Shown in pieces: positions 42,435-51,568 of a stretch of 64,000 nucleotides of DNA. Each line of letters begins with the position of its first letter. Position 1 is the stretch's first letter. Both the position numbers and the translations under genes were made by a program. The DNA lies in the NCBI RefSeq assembly GCF_000308635.1, contig NZ_BAGD01000048.1, positions 37,859 to 101,858 of the forward strand, given 5' to 3'. The DNA is from Nocardia otitidiscaviarum NBRC 14405. Its GTDB lineage: Bacteria > Actinomycetota > Actinomycetes > Mycobacteriales > Mycobacteriaceae. A model generated the notes under the pieces. The model was not told the origin of the DNA and searched no databases. It saw only the letters and a program-made list of their open reading frames with translations.

Positions 42435-44903
42435 ATGGCATCGGCGCGAAAGACGGCGTGCATCCTGTGCGAATGCAACTGCGGGCTGGAGATCGAGGTC
42501 GAGGGTCGGCGGCTGGCCCGCATCCGCGGCGATAAGGAGCACGTCGCCTCCGGGGGCTACACCTGCGAGAAGGCGCTGCGGCTGGACTACTACCAGAGTT
42601 ATCCGCACCGCCTGACCCGCCCGCTGCGGCGCGAACCCGACGGCAGCTACACCGAGATCGACTGGGATACCGCCGTCACCGAGATCGCCGCCCGGCTCAG
42701 CACGGTGCGCGACACCCACGGCGGCGACAAGATCTTCTTCTACGGCGGTGGCGGACAGGGCAATCACCTGGGCGGCAGCTACGCGCAGGCGCTCCAGGCC
42801 GCGGTCGGCGCGAAGTACTACTCCAATGCGCTGGCGCAGGAGAAGACCGGCGAGATGTGGGTGGACGGCAAGCTCTACGGCGGCCACACCAAGGGCGATT
42901 TCGAACACGCCCGGGTGGTCGTGTTCGTGGGCAAGAACCCTTGGCAGTCCCACAGTTTCGCGCGGGCCAGGCCGGTGCTGCGGCAGATCGCCGCCGATCC
43001 GGACCGCACCATGATCGTCATCGACCCGCGCCGCACCGAGACCGCCGAACTCGCCGACATCCACCTCCAGGTCGCGCCCGGCACCGACGCCTACTGCCTG
43101 GGCGCGCTGCTCGGCGTGCTGGTGCAGGAGGACCTGCTCGACCACGACTTCCTCGACGCACACACCACGGGCGCCGACGCCGTGCTCGCGCAGCTGAAAA
43201 CCGTCGACGTGCCCGAGTTCTCCCGCCGCTGCGGGGTCGACGAGGAGCTGATCCGCGCCGCCGCGCGCGCCATCGGCACCGGCGAATCCGTCGCCACCTA
43301 CGAAGACCTCGGCATCCAGCAGGCCCCGCACTCCACCCTGTCGTCGTACCTCAACAAGCTGCTGTGGATCCTCACCGGCAATTTCGGCAAGCCGGGCACC
43401 ATGGCCCTGCACTCGGTGCTGGCCGCCGTGGCGGGCAGCGCCACTCCCCCACGCGCCGCGCGCACCCGGCCGCCGTCACTGCTGGATCGGGCGCGCAAGA
43501 CCCTCGGCACCGCCGCCACCCGCGCCGTTCCGCTCGGCGCGACCACGCTGTCGGCCACCCTCGGCGCACTCACCGCCCTGCCCGCCGGTGCGAAACTCGC
43601 CGACACCGCCGCCGAGAAGCTGGTGACCGCCGTCGCCCCCATAGCCGGTGGTCTGCTGGGCGGCGCGGGCGGAGTCAGTCAGCCCGGCGGAGCGCGCCGC
43701 ACCCCCGTCACCGGCGCGCGCATCATCGCGGGCCTGGTGCCGTGCAACTCCATCGCCGAGGAGATCCTCACCGATCACCCCGACCGCTTCCGCGCCATGT
43801 GGATCGACAGCGTGAATCCCGCGCACTCCCTAGCGGATTCGAAGACCTTCCGGGCCGCGCTGGACGCCCTCGACCTGGTGGTCGTGGTGGACGTGGCCTT
43901 CACCGAGACCGCCCGGCACGCGCACTACGTGCTCCCCGCGGCCAGCCAGTTCGAGAAGTGCGAGGCCACCTTCTTCAATTTCGAGTTCCCGCACAACACC
44001 TTCCAGCTGCGCGCCCCGCTGTTGCCGCCGCTGACGGGCACTCTGCCGGAGCCGGAGATCTACGCGCGCCTGCTCACCGCGCTCGACGCCGTCCCACAGA
44101 CCACCCTCACGCGGCTGCGTACCGCCGCCCGCGCCGGACGCCACGCCTTCGCGCTGGCCTTCTTCAGTGCCGTCGCCGCCGATCCGACGCTGATGCGGCT
44201 GGCGCCGTACGTGCTCTACGAAACCCTCGGCCCGACCCTGCCCGAGGAGTTGCGCGGGGCGGCCGTGCTGTGGGGCATCGCCCACCTGTGCGCCCTGGGC
44301 AATCCCGCCGGGGTCGGCCGCGCCGGGTACCGCGGTCCCGGATTGGCCGCCGGGGAGCAGCTTTTCGAGGCGATCCTGCACGGCCGCTCGGGCGTCACGT
44401 TCACGGTCGACGAATGGTCCGACACCTGGAACTACGTCCGCCGCCCGGATCGCCGCTTCACCCTCGAGATCCCGGAACTGCTGGCGGCTTTCGGCGAACT
44501 GGCCGACGCGCCGGACCGGGCCGATCCCGACTACCCGTTCATCCTGGCGGCCGGTGAGCGCCGATCCTTCACCGCCAATACGATTTTCCGCGATCCGGCC
44601 TGGCGACGCCGCGACGCCGACGGTGCGCTGCGGGTGAACCCCGAGGACGCGCGGCGGCTCGGCGTCGACACCGGCGACCGGGTGCGCGTGGTCACCGAGG
44701 CGGGAGCGGCCCCGGCCGTGGTCGAGGTGACCGATACCGTCCGACCCGGCAATATCACCCTGCCCAACGGTCTCGGCACCGATGACGACGGTCGGCGCGC
44801 AGGCGTGGCTCCCAACGAGCTCACCTCCCTGCGCCACCGCGACCCGATCGCCGGAACGCCGTGGCACAAATACGTTCCGGCGCGCATCGAGGTGCTCGCC
44901 TGA
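42435..44903 (+). CDS. Molybdopterin-dependent oxidoreductase (DMSO-reductase family)
   Basis: This 822-residue protein has an N-terminal [4Fe-4S] motif with Cys9, Cys12, Cys16 and Cys44 (CX2CX3CX27C), bis-MGD binding segments such as VVFVGKNPWQSH and VIDPRRTETAELAD, and a C-terminal molydop-binding domain (RVNPEDARRLGVDTGD, NITLPNGLGTD). No Cys, Sec or Ser is evident at the expected molybdenum-ligand region (ALAQEKTGEMW), so it is neither a formate-dehydrogenase nor a clear DMSO-reductase type. Residues about 330-425 form an Ala-rich insertion. No Tat signal or partner subunit is visible. The start is ATG 42435 after AGGAGGAG; the frame continues far upstream without a believable start. Substrate unknown. 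Confidence 0.86.
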   Translation: MASARKTACILCECNCGLEIEVEGRRLARIRGDKEHVASGGYTCEKALRLDYYQSYPHRLTRPLRREPDGSYTEIDWDTAVTEIAARLSTVRDTHGGDKIFFYGGGGQGNHLGGSYAQALQAAVGAKYYSNALAQEKTGEMWVDGKLYGGHTKGDFEHARVVVFVGKNPWQSHSFARARPVLRQIAADPDRTMIVIDPRRTETAELADIHLQVAPGTDAYCLGALLGVLVQEDLLDHDFLDAHTTGADAVLAQLKTVDVPEFSRRCGVDEELIRAAARAIGTGESVATYEDLGIQQAPHSTLSSYLNKLLWILTGNFGKPGTMALHSVLAAVAGSATPPRAARTRPPSLLDRARKTLGTAATRAVPLGATTLSATLGALTALPAGAKLADTAAEKLVTAVAPIAGGLLGGAGGVSQPGGARRTPVTGARIIAGLVPCNSIAEEILTDHPDRFRAMWIDSVNPAHSLADSKTFRAALDALDLVVVVDVAFTETARHAHYVLPAASQFEKCEATFFNFEFPHNTFQLRAPLLPPLTGTLPEPEIYARLLTALDAVPQTTLTRLRTAARAGRHAFALAFFSAVAADPTLMRLAPYVLYETLGPTLPEELRGAAVLWGIAHLCALGNPAGVGRAGYRGPGLAAGEQLFEAILHGRSGVTFTVDEWSDTWNYVRRPDRRFTLEIPELLAAFGELADAPDRADPDYPFILAAGERRSFTANTIFRDPAWRRRDADGALRVNPEDARRLGVDTGDRVRVVTEAGAAPAVVEVTDTVRPGNITLPNGLGTDDDGRRAGVAPNELTSLRHRDPIAGTPWHKYVPARIEVLA

Positions 44904-44904
44904 C

Positions 44905-45720
44905 TCAGATCTCCTTGCGCATCTGCGCGGTCAGCGGCTTCATGTAGCCGGAGCCGAGCAGGCGCTGCATCCAGTTCATGGCCTTGGCGTCGGTGCCGAT
45001 GAGAATGAGCGGCTTGTTCTTTCGGATGCCGTTCAGGATGGTACGGGCGCACTGCTCCGGCGAGGTCTTGGCCAGCCGGTCGAAGTTGGAGGCCAGGGCG
45101 TCGCGATCACGATCGGCCGACGCCCTCGCCTTCCAGGCGATCTCGGTCTTGATCATGCCCGGGTGCACACTGCTGACGCCCACCCGGTGGCCCGCGATGA
45201 TCATCTCCTGGCGCAGCGCGTCGGTGAACGCCCGCATGGCGAACTTCGATGAGCTGTAACCACTTTGGCTCGGGCAGGCGACCAGCCCGAACATGCTGGA
45301 GACATTGGCGATATGCCCGTCACCCGAGGCGATGACATGCGGCAGGAACGCCTTGGTGCCGTGCGCCGTACCCCAGAAGTTGATATCGAAGATCCACTCG
45401 AAGTCCTCCCAGGTGACGTCCTCGATATTGGCGGTCAGCGAGACACCGGCATTGTTGACGACCAGGTTCACCGTGCCGAAATCGGCCACCACCGCATCGG
45501 CGTGCGCGTACACCGCCGCGCGGTCGGTGACGTCGAGCCGGTAGGCGCGGGCCTTCGCCCCCTCCTGCTCGCACAGGGCGGCGGTCTCGGCCACACTGTC
45601 GAGGGTGCGCCCCGACAGCGCGAGCGCCGCCCCCTCGCGGGCCAGTTCGAGGGCCAGCGCCCGGCCGATACCGGCCCCGGCTCCGGTGACGACGGCGACC
45701 TTGCCGTGGAAGCTCTGCAT
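44905..45720 (-). CDS. Short-chain dehydrogenase/reductase
   Basis: A 271-residue SDR with the cofactor motif TGAGAGIG, NNAG at the end of beta-4, the catalytic Ser in ANVSSMFG and YSSSK (Tyr-x3-Lys). The C-terminal part is longer than in FabG types, with a basic MNWMQRLLGSGYMKPL segment. It is the last gene of a three-gene set with another SDR and a KstD-like flavoprotein, 56 bases after its neighbour. Steroid or lipid alcohol oxidation is plausible from context. It converges with the molybdenum enzyme gene with one base between the stops. Confidence 0.88.
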   Translation of the reverse strand: MQSFHGKVAVVTGAGAGIGRALALELAREGAALALSGRTLDSVAETAALCEQEGAKARAYRLDVTDRAAVYAHADAVVADFGTVNLVVNNAGVSLTANIEDVTWEDFEWIFDINFWGTAHGTKAFLPHVIASGDGHIANVSSMFGLVACPSQSGYSSSKFAMRAFTDALRQEMIIAGHRVGVSSVHPGMIKTEIAWKARASADRDRDALASNFDRLAKTSPEQCARTILNGIRKNKPLILIGTDAKAMNWMQRLLGSGYMKPLTAQMRKEI

Positions 45721-45776
45721 GGGAATGTCCTTGTCTCGCAGTGGCGGAGTCGCACGATGGCGGAACAGCGCCGGTC

Positions 45777-46508
45777 TTACTGGGTGGTGAAGCCGCCGTC
45801 GGCGACGAATTCCGCGCCGGTGGAGTAGGAGGACTCGTCGGAGATGAGGAACAGCACCAGATTCGCCAGCTCCTCCGGGGTGGCGGGGCGCGCGATGGGC
45901 TGCGTCGCCGCGATCGACCGCGAGCGATCCGACGCCGCCGTCATCTCGGTGGCGACGATGCCGGGATGCACCGAGTTGACCCGGATATTGTCGGCGGCCA
46001 ACTCCTGCGCCGCCGTCTTGGTCATCCCGCGCACCGCCCATTTGGAGGCGACGTAGCCGAGGATATCGGCATAGCCGATGAGCCCTCCGGTGGAGGAGAT
46101 GTTCACGATGGACCCCACGCCCGCACGGCGCATGGAGCCGATCACCGCCTTCATCCCGAGGAAGACGCCGACCTGGTTCACGTCGACGACCCGGCGGTAG
46201 TCGGCCTCCGACAGCTTCTCGATGGGGTCCACGTGCACGATGCCCGCGTTGTTGACCAGCCCGGACACCGGCCCGAACCGCGCCTCGGCGGTGGCGATCA
46301 CCGTGGTCCAGTCGCCCTCGTCGGTCACGTCGAGCGGGAGGAACAGCGCGGCGTCACCGATTTCGGCCGCCACCGCCCGCCCCGGCTCGACCAGCACATC
46401 GGCAATGGTCACCCGCGCGCCCTCGGCCGCGAGTCGGCGCGCGAAGGCCGCACCCATGCCGCGCGCCCCGCCGGTGATCACGACGTGCTTGTCGTCGACG
46501 CGTCCCAT
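45777..46508 (-). CDS. Short-chain dehydrogenase, hydroxysteroid-dehydrogenase-like
   Basis: A 243-residue classical SDR with TGGARGMG, ADVLVEPGR giving NAD preference (Asp at the end of beta-2), NNAGI, the Ser in NISSTGG, YVASK and a C-terminal YSTGAEFVADGG. It resembles 3-alpha/20-beta-hydroxysteroid dehydrogenases and FabG-like enzymes. The start is ATG 46506-46508, one base after the KstD-like gene's stop, which supports coupling. Exact substrate unknown. Confidence 0.88.
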   Translation of the reverse strand: MGRVDDKHVVITGGARGMGAAFARRLAAEGARVTIADVLVEPGRAVAAEIGDAALFLPLDVTDEGDWTTVIATAEARFGPVSGLVNNAGIVHVDPIEKLSEADYRRVVDVNQVGVFLGMKAVIGSMRRAGVGSIVNISSTGGLIGYADILGYVASKWAVRGMTKTAAQELAADNIRVNSVHPGIVATEMTAASDRSRSIAATQPIARPATPEELANLVLFLISDESSYSTGAEFVADGGFTTQ

Positions 46509-46509
46509 C

Positions 46510-48189
46510 TCAGCTCTCCTCGTGTCGCGCCGACCGCGAGTCGGCCAGGTGATTGGCGGCGATGAAGCCGAACACCATGGCGGGCCCGATGGTCGCGCCC
46601 GCACCGGCGTAGTCGTTGCCCATGACGGCGGCCGAATTGTTGCCCGCCGCATAGAGTCCGGCGATGGGCTCACCGTCGTGGTCGAGCACCCGGGCGTACT
46701 CGTCGGTCACCAGGCCGCCCTTGGTGCCGAGGTCGCCGGGCACCATCTCCACCGCGTAGAACGGTCCGCGCTCGAGCGGTGCGAGAGTCGGGTTCGGGCG
46801 CACGGTCGGATCGCCGTAGTACCGGTCGTAGGCGGAATCGCCACGGCCGTAATCCTCGTCGCGACCGGCGCGGGCGAAGTCGTTGAACCGCCGCACGGTG
46901 GCGGTGAGCCGGTCGGCGGGCACCCCGATCTTGTCGGCGAGTTCGGCCGGGGTGTCGGCCGAGGTGATGATGCCCGCGTCGTAATACTTCTGCGGCAGTG
47001 GACGTTTCGGGAAGTTGCCGAGGAACAGGTAGCGGTCGCGGAAGTTCTGGTCGAAGATGAAGTGCGCCGGGATGCTGCCGGTGCCGGCCGCTTCCATCTC
47101 GTACATCCGGTGCACCACGTTCACATACGGCGCGGATTCGTTGACGAACCGTTCCCCGTTGTCGTTCACCATGATCGCGCCCGGCTGCGAACGCTCGGCC
47201 AGGCAGAAGAACGGCGGTCCGTCGGGATTGCGCACCGACGGGCCCCACCAGGCGTCGTCCATCAGGTCCACCGCGCCGCCGACCTTCTGGCCCGCCACGA
47301 TGCCCTCCCCGACGTTCTCGGTCGCGCCCACGGTCCAGTCGGTGGACTGCGGTCCGGACAGGTACTGCTCGCGCATCTCGAGGTTGTGTTCGAAGCCGCC
47401 CGCCGCCAGCACCACACCGCGCCGCGCCCGGATGACGACGGAGCGACCCTCGTGCTCGGCCCGCACCCCGACCACGGCGCCGCCCTCGGTGACGACCTCG
47501 GTGAGCGGCGTGCTCAGCCACACCGGCACGCCCGCGTCCCGCAGCGACAGCCACAGCCGGGCGGCAAGGGCCTTGCCCAGGCTGAGCGGCAGCGCGCCCC
47601 TGAGCAGGTTCAGCGCGGTGCGCGCGCCCACTTTCACGGCCGTCTTCTTGCCCGCCCAGGTGCGGGCGATCATATTGAGGTCGTGGAAGTCGCTGACCGT
47701 GATGGCGATGCCCTTGGGCGCGGACATGGTCGGCTGATTGATCTTGTGCAGATCCGCGCCCAGCAGCCGCCCGTCGATGGGCGCGGGCTCGATACTGCGG
47801 CCCTGTGACAGCCCGCCGGGGAACTCCGGGTGATAGTCGGAATAGCCGCGGTCGTAGACGAACTCCCAGTACCGCGAGCGAGCGCCCAGATAGCGGAACA
47901 TCTCCGGCCCGTGATCCAGGAAAGCCCGCTGCTTGGCCTCCGGAACACGATCGCCCACAACGGCTTTCAGATAGGTGCGGGCCATCTCCGGGCTGTCGGG
48001 CACGCCCGCCGCCTGCAGCACCGGATTGTTCGGCACCCAGATACCGCCGCCGGAGCGCGCGGTCGAGCCGCCGAACAGGCGACTCTTCTCGATCAACGTC
48101 ACCGACAGCCCGCGGTAGGCGGCGGTGAGCGCGGCGGTCATCCCGGCCGCGCCGGAGCCGACCACGACCACATCGAATTCGAATTCCAC
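46510..48189 (-). CDS. FAD-dependent 3-ketosteroid Delta1-dehydrogenase-like protein
   Basis: This 559-residue flavoprotein has FAD motif VVVVGSGAAGMTAAL at the N-terminus and the C-terminal NDYAGAGATIGPAM signature. Tyr527 and Gly531 of that signature match the spacing of the catalytic Tyr/Gly pair of KstD; Tyr119 lies in a YSDYHPEFPG segment at a position like the KstD active-site Tyr. Such enzymes introduce the 1,2-double bond into 3-ketosteroid ring A, completing, with KshA, the opening of ring B. It heads an operon with two SDRs. Paralogues of this family act on varied 3-keto compounds, so exact specificity is open. Confidence 0.82.
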   Translation of the reverse strand: MEFEFDVVVVGSGAAGMTAALTAAYRGLSVTLIEKSRLFGGSTARSGGGIWVPNNPVLQAAGVPDSPEMARTYLKAVVGDRVPEAKQRAFLDHGPEMFRYLGARSRYWEFVYDRGYSDYHPEFPGGLSQGRSIEPAPIDGRLLGADLHKINQPTMSAPKGIAITVSDFHDLNMIARTWAGKKTAVKVGARTALNLLRGALPLSLGKALAARLWLSLRDAGVPVWLSTPLTEVVTEGGAVVGVRAEHEGRSVVIRARRGVVLAAGGFEHNLEMREQYLSGPQSTDWTVGATENVGEGIVAGQKVGGAVDLMDDAWWGPSVRNPDGPPFFCLAERSQPGAIMVNDNGERFVNESAPYVNVVHRMYEMEAAGTGSIPAHFIFDQNFRDRYLFLGNFPKRPLPQKYYDAGIITSADTPAELADKIGVPADRLTATVRRFNDFARAGRDEDYGRGDSAYDRYYGDPTVRPNPTLAPLERGPFYAVEMVPGDLGTKGGLVTDEYARVLDHDGEPIAGLYAAGNNSAAVMGNDYAGAGATIGPAMVFGFIAANHLADSRSARHEES

Positions 48190-48314
48190 AGTTCTCGAGT
48201 CCTTTTCGGTTACCGCAGCCGGTGCGCGGGCCGCCGTGGCACGGCGGGACGACGGCAGGCGGGGACGCGGGTTGTGAGATCGACGCTAAGGCGGCCCCCG
48301 GTGCCCGGCACGAT

Positions 48315-48352
48315 GTGGTCCCGACCACTGGGACACCCCCGTGACCACGGGG
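48315..48352. promoter_or_regulatory. Two tandem palindromes in a divergent promoter region
   Basis: GTGGTCCCGACCAC (48315-48328) is followed by CCCCGTGACCACGGGG (48337-48352, perfect 7-bp arms). Both contain GACCAC on the same strand, exactly 20 bp apart, about two helix turns. They lie between the KstD-like operon (start 48189) and the SDR gene (start 48443). A dimeric regulator binding cooperatively at both is a fair inference. Confidence 0.5.
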
Positions 48353-48366
48353 TATGCGTGCAGAAC

Positions 48367-48383
48367 TATTTCGGACAGGCATA
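48367..48383. promoter_or_regulatory. Degenerate relative of the 6597/10233 palindrome
   Basis: TATTTCGGACAGGCATA matches the reverse-strand reading of the 6597-6613 site in 13 of 17 positions, with one perfect half (TATTTCGGA) and one degraded half. It lies 60 bases upstream of the SDR start. It may be chance. Confidence 0.25.
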
Positions 48384-48442
48384 ACCCCACCCGACCGCGG
48401 TGGCGGCGCGACGGACACAAGGACATGGAGCAGGGAAACGAC

Positions 48443-49195
48443 ATGGTTGATCTGAACGGCAAAGTCGCGCTCATCACGGGCGCGGCCCGCGGCCAGGGCG
48501 CGGCGGAGGCACGGCTGTTCGCGTCACGCGGGGCGCGGGTGGTGATCACCGACGTATTGGCCGCCGAGGGTAAGGAGCTAGCCGAATCACTCGGGGCGGC
48601 GGCACATTTCGTGCACCACGACGTCACCGACAACGACAGCTGGAACACCGCCGTCGGTGAGACCGTCTCGACCTTCGGCAAGCTCGACGTACTGGTGAAC
48701 AATGCCGCGATCTACACCATGAAACCACTCGTGGAGACCTCCACCGAGGAACTGGAGCGGATTCTGCGGGTGAACCTGGTCGGCGCGTTCAACGGCATCA
48801 AGGCGGTGGTCGGGCCGATGACCGAGGCGGGCGGCGGCTCCATCGTCAACATCTCCTCCCAGGCCGGGATCGAGGGCCTGATGAACCACTCCGCCTACGG
48901 CTCCTCGAAGTGGGGGCTGCGCGGACTCAGCAAGATCGCGGCGCTGGAGCTGGGACCCGTCGGCATCCGTGTGAATTCGGTGCATCCGGGCCCCATCGCC
49001 ACTCCGATGGTGCCGTATCTGACCACCGGCCCGGGCAGCTTCCCGACGCTGCCGCTGGAACGCACCGGACTGCCGGAGGAGGTCGCCGAGCTGGTGGCCT
49101 TCCTCGCCTCCGACGCGGCGGCCTACATCACCGGCGCGGAGGTGACCGTGGACGGCGGTCTGGCGGCGGGCAAGTTCATCCCGCGGAATCCGTAG
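48443..49195 (+). CDS. Short-chain dehydrogenase, hydroxysteroid-dehydrogenase-like
   Basis: A 250-residue classical SDR with TGAARGQG, Asp in VVITDVLAAEG (NAD preference), NNAA, the Ser in NISSQAGIEG, YGSSK and AYITGAEVTVDGG. It is close in pattern to mycobacterial 3-alpha,20-beta-hydroxysteroid dehydrogenase-type proteins. The start is ATG 48443 (MVDLNGK); ATG 48425 is possible. It is divergent from the KstD-like operon and followed 22 bases later by an esterase gene, suggesting ester hydrolysis followed by alcohol oxidation of a steroid ester or similar lipid. Confidence 0.87.
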   Translation: MVDLNGKVALITGAARGQGAAEARLFASRGARVVITDVLAAEGKELAESLGAAAHFVHHDVTDNDSWNTAVGETVSTFGKLDVLVNNAAIYTMKPLVETSTEELERILRVNLVGAFNGIKAVVGPMTEAGGGSIVNISSQAGIEGLMNHSAYGSSKWGLRGLSKIAALELGPVGIRVNSVHPGPIATPMVPYLTTGPGSFPTLPLERTGLPEEVAELVAFLASDAAAYITGAEVTVDGGLAAGKFIPRNP

Positions 49196-49217
49196 CGACC
49201 CCGGTGAGGAATACGTG

Positions 49218-50177
49218 ATGCCCCTCTCCCCCGAATGGCGATCCTTCGTCGACGCCGCCGCGGCGGCCTTTCCCGCTCTCGGCACCGAGGTCTGCGACGC
49301 CGCCGCGGCGCGGGCCTTCCTGGCCGCCCGGCCCGCGCCGGTGGTGGAGCCGATACCCGTTGCCGGGGTGGAGGATTGGCTGATACCTGGTCCTCCGGAC
49401 GCCCCCGAGGTGCCGGTCCGGCTGTACCGGCCGCTACACGCCGAGCGGGTTCCCGCCGTCGTGGTCTTCTACCACGGCGGGGGGTTCGTCCTGTGCGGAC
49501 TCGACAGCCACGACCGGTTCTGCCGGACCATGGCCGACGCGGCGGGCGTGATCGTGGTGTCGGTCGACTACCGGCGTGCCCCCGAGGCCCGCTTCCCGGC
49601 CGCCGCCGACGACGCCTACGCGGTCCTGCGCTGGGTGGCCGACCACGCCGAAGCCCTCGGCGGCGATCCGGCCCGCATCGCCGTCGCCGGTGACAGCGCC
49701 GGCGGCAATCTCGCCACCGTCGCCGCCCTCCGGGCCCGCGACACCAGCGGCCCCGACATCGCCTTCCAACTGCTGCTCTACCCCATGCTCGACCCGGCCT
49801 GCGACAGCCCCTCCTACACCGACAATGCCGAGGGCTACTTCACCACCGCCGCCCACCTGCACTGGTACTGGCAGCAGTATCTGCGCACCCCCGCCGACGC
49901 GAACCACCCCTACGCCAATCCGACCCGCGCCGACCTGTCCGGCCTGCCGCCCGCCCATATCGTCACCGCCGAATTCGACCCGCTGCGCGACGAGGGCGAG
50001 GCGTATGGCCGCCGCCTGCGCGCGGCCGGGGTGGACGCGGAGATCCAGCGCTGGGACGGCACCGTCCACGGCTTCATGTCCATGGCCTGGCACCTCCCGG
50101 AGACCGAACGCGCCAATGCGGCGGCCTTCGCCGCCCTGCGCACCGCCCTCACCCGCACCGCGCCTGTGACCCGATAG
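49218..50177 (+). CDS. Alpha/beta-hydrolase esterase of the HSL (family IV) type
   Basis: This 319-residue esterase has the HGGGFVLCGLD oxyanion motif, nucleophile GDSAGGN, a downstream EFDPLRDEGE holding the acid and a C-terminal His in VHGFMSMAW, as in the LipN/LipH-like hormone-sensitive-lipase group. The start is ATG 49218 (or the preceding GTG) with GTGAGGA upstream. It is in operon with the SDR gene. No signal peptide, so it acts on intracellular short-chain or steroid esters. Confidence 0.88.
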   Translation: MPLSPEWRSFVDAAAAAFPALGTEVCDAAAARAFLAARPAPVVEPIPVAGVEDWLIPGPPDAPEVPVRLYRPLHAERVPAVVVFYHGGGFVLCGLDSHDRFCRTMADAAGVIVVSVDYRRAPEARFPAAADDAYAVLRWVADHAEALGGDPARIAVAGDSAGGNLATVAALRARDTSGPDIAFQLLLYPMLDPACDSPSYTDNAEGYFTTAAHLHWYWQQYLRTPADANHPYANPTRADLSGLPPAHIVTAEFDPLRDEGEAYGRRLRAAGVDAEIQRWDGTVHGFMSMAWHLPETERANAAAFAALRTALTRTAPVTR

Positions 50178-50197
50178 ACCCGAGGTCGCCGGGCCGC

Positions 50198-51415
50198 TCA
50201 GGGTTCGACGAAATCGGCTGCGATGGAACACAATCGCCACTCGCCGTCGCGGCGGACCATGGTGCCGGTGTAGTCGATGTCCTTGAAGTACTGGCGGTAC
50301 TTCTCCGGGATATCGGTGAACGATTCGTGCGCCAGGTAGGTGGCCGAATTCGGGCTGGTCTGGGTGATGCCGGTGATCGTCTTGGTGAAGCCCGCCGATC
50401 GCACTTCCGGGCCCAGGGTGCGGTCGTACTGCGGGGTGTACTGGATGACGAGATCGTCGATGTCCTGGGCGGTTTCGGGGCAGACCAGCTGCTGGAAGCC
50501 CTCCCAGTCCTGGGCGTTGAAGGTCGCGGCGATGGCCTCGGTGATGCGGACCAGCTCCGGATCGAGCTGAGTGCGGTCGCCGGGGGCGATCTCCTTGTCC
50601 GGGGCGTTGAAAACCGGTGGGGGCGGCAGGGTTCGGTGGCCGGACGGGCTGATATTGGCTTCGATGGCGCGCCGCCAGCTGCCGTCGTCGATCATCATGC
50701 GAATGGCCCGGGTGATGCGGGCCTGCATGTCGATGTCACCCTTGCGGACGCCGACGCCGTAGCGCTCCCGGGTGAAGCGATGGCCCACCACGCGCAGGGT
50801 GCCGGGATGCTGCGCGGCGTATCCGGCGAGGATCACGTCATCGGTGGAGACCGCGTCCACCGTGCCGGTGAGCAGGTCGGCGACGCACTGCACATAGGTG
50901 TCGCGGGTGACCAGATCGGCGCGGGCGGCGAAGTCCTTGCGGATCTTGTCCGCGGAGCTGGAGCCCTCCGCGGTGCAGACCGTGCGGCCGTTGAGATCCT
51001 CGGGACGTTCGATCTTCCGCTCGCTCTGCCGCACCAGCAGATCCTGGCCCGCGACCAGGTAGGGCCCGGCGAAGGACACCTGCTGCTGGCGACCCGCGGT
51101 AATGGAGTAGGAGGCGACCACGAAATCCACCGCCCCCGAATTCAACAGGCGCTCGCGGTCTTCCGAGCGCGCTTCCTTCCAGACGATGTGCTCGGGCGTG
51201 ACACCGAGCTTGCCCGCGATGTAGGTGGCGGTGTCGGCGTCGAAACCGCGCGGCACGCCGTCCGGCCCCATGACCGACATCCCGGGCTGATCGAATTTGA
51301 TCCCGACGGTCAGCGACGGGGGCTGTTGCGGCGGCACCGCGGGTTCACTCTCCTCACCGCAGGCCGCGACCGTCAGACCCACGGCGATCACACCGGCGAG
51401 GCTCACACCTTTCAT
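50198..51415 (-). CDS. Family-3 solute-binding lipoprotein with extra C-terminal domain
   Basis: This 405-residue lipoprotein has lipobox VAAC (Cys19). Residues about 35-275 are an amino-acid-type SBP_bac_3 domain (GIKFDQPGMSVM, GFDADTATYIAGKLG, DFVVASYSITAGRQQQVSF, GRTVCTAEGSSS). A Pro-rich linker (LPPPPVF) leads to a roughly 115-residue C-terminal domain (AAATFNAQDWEGFQQLVCP to MVRRDGEWRLCSI) that looks like an NTF2/SnoaL-type cone fold. The start is ATG 51413-51415. No permease or ATPase is adjacent, so it may be a sensor or orphan receptor rather than part of a local transporter. Confidence 0.83.
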   Translation of the reverse strand: MKGVSLAGVIAVGLTVAACGEESEPAVPPQQPPSLTVGIKFDQPGMSVMGPDGVPRGFDADTATYIAGKLGVTPEHIVWKEARSEDRERLLNSGAVDFVVASYSITAGRQQQVSFAGPYLVAGQDLLVRQSERKIERPEDLNGRTVCTAEGSSSADKIRKDFAARADLVTRDTYVQCVADLLTGTVDAVSTDDVILAGYAAQHPGTLRVVGHRFTRERYGVGVRKGDIDMQARITRAIRMMIDDGSWRRAIEANISPSGHRTLPPPPVFNAPDKEIAPGDRTQLDPELVRITEAIAATFNAQDWEGFQQLVCPETAQDIDDLVIQYTPQYDRTLGPEVRSAGFTKTITGITQTSPNSATYLAHESFTDIPEKYRQYFKDIDYTGTMVRRDGEWRLCSIAADFVEP

Positions 51416-51568
51416 CGACAACGCTCTCCTGTCTGCGGTGGTTCGGAATGCGTAATCTTCTGGCGCAATGGGCAACCATCGTGCATCCAACCATTCGACA
51501 GCGGAAAACTCGGCTAACTCGAATACTTCCGACGTGAATTCCTCCGAATATCTACGCCGATTCGCCCG

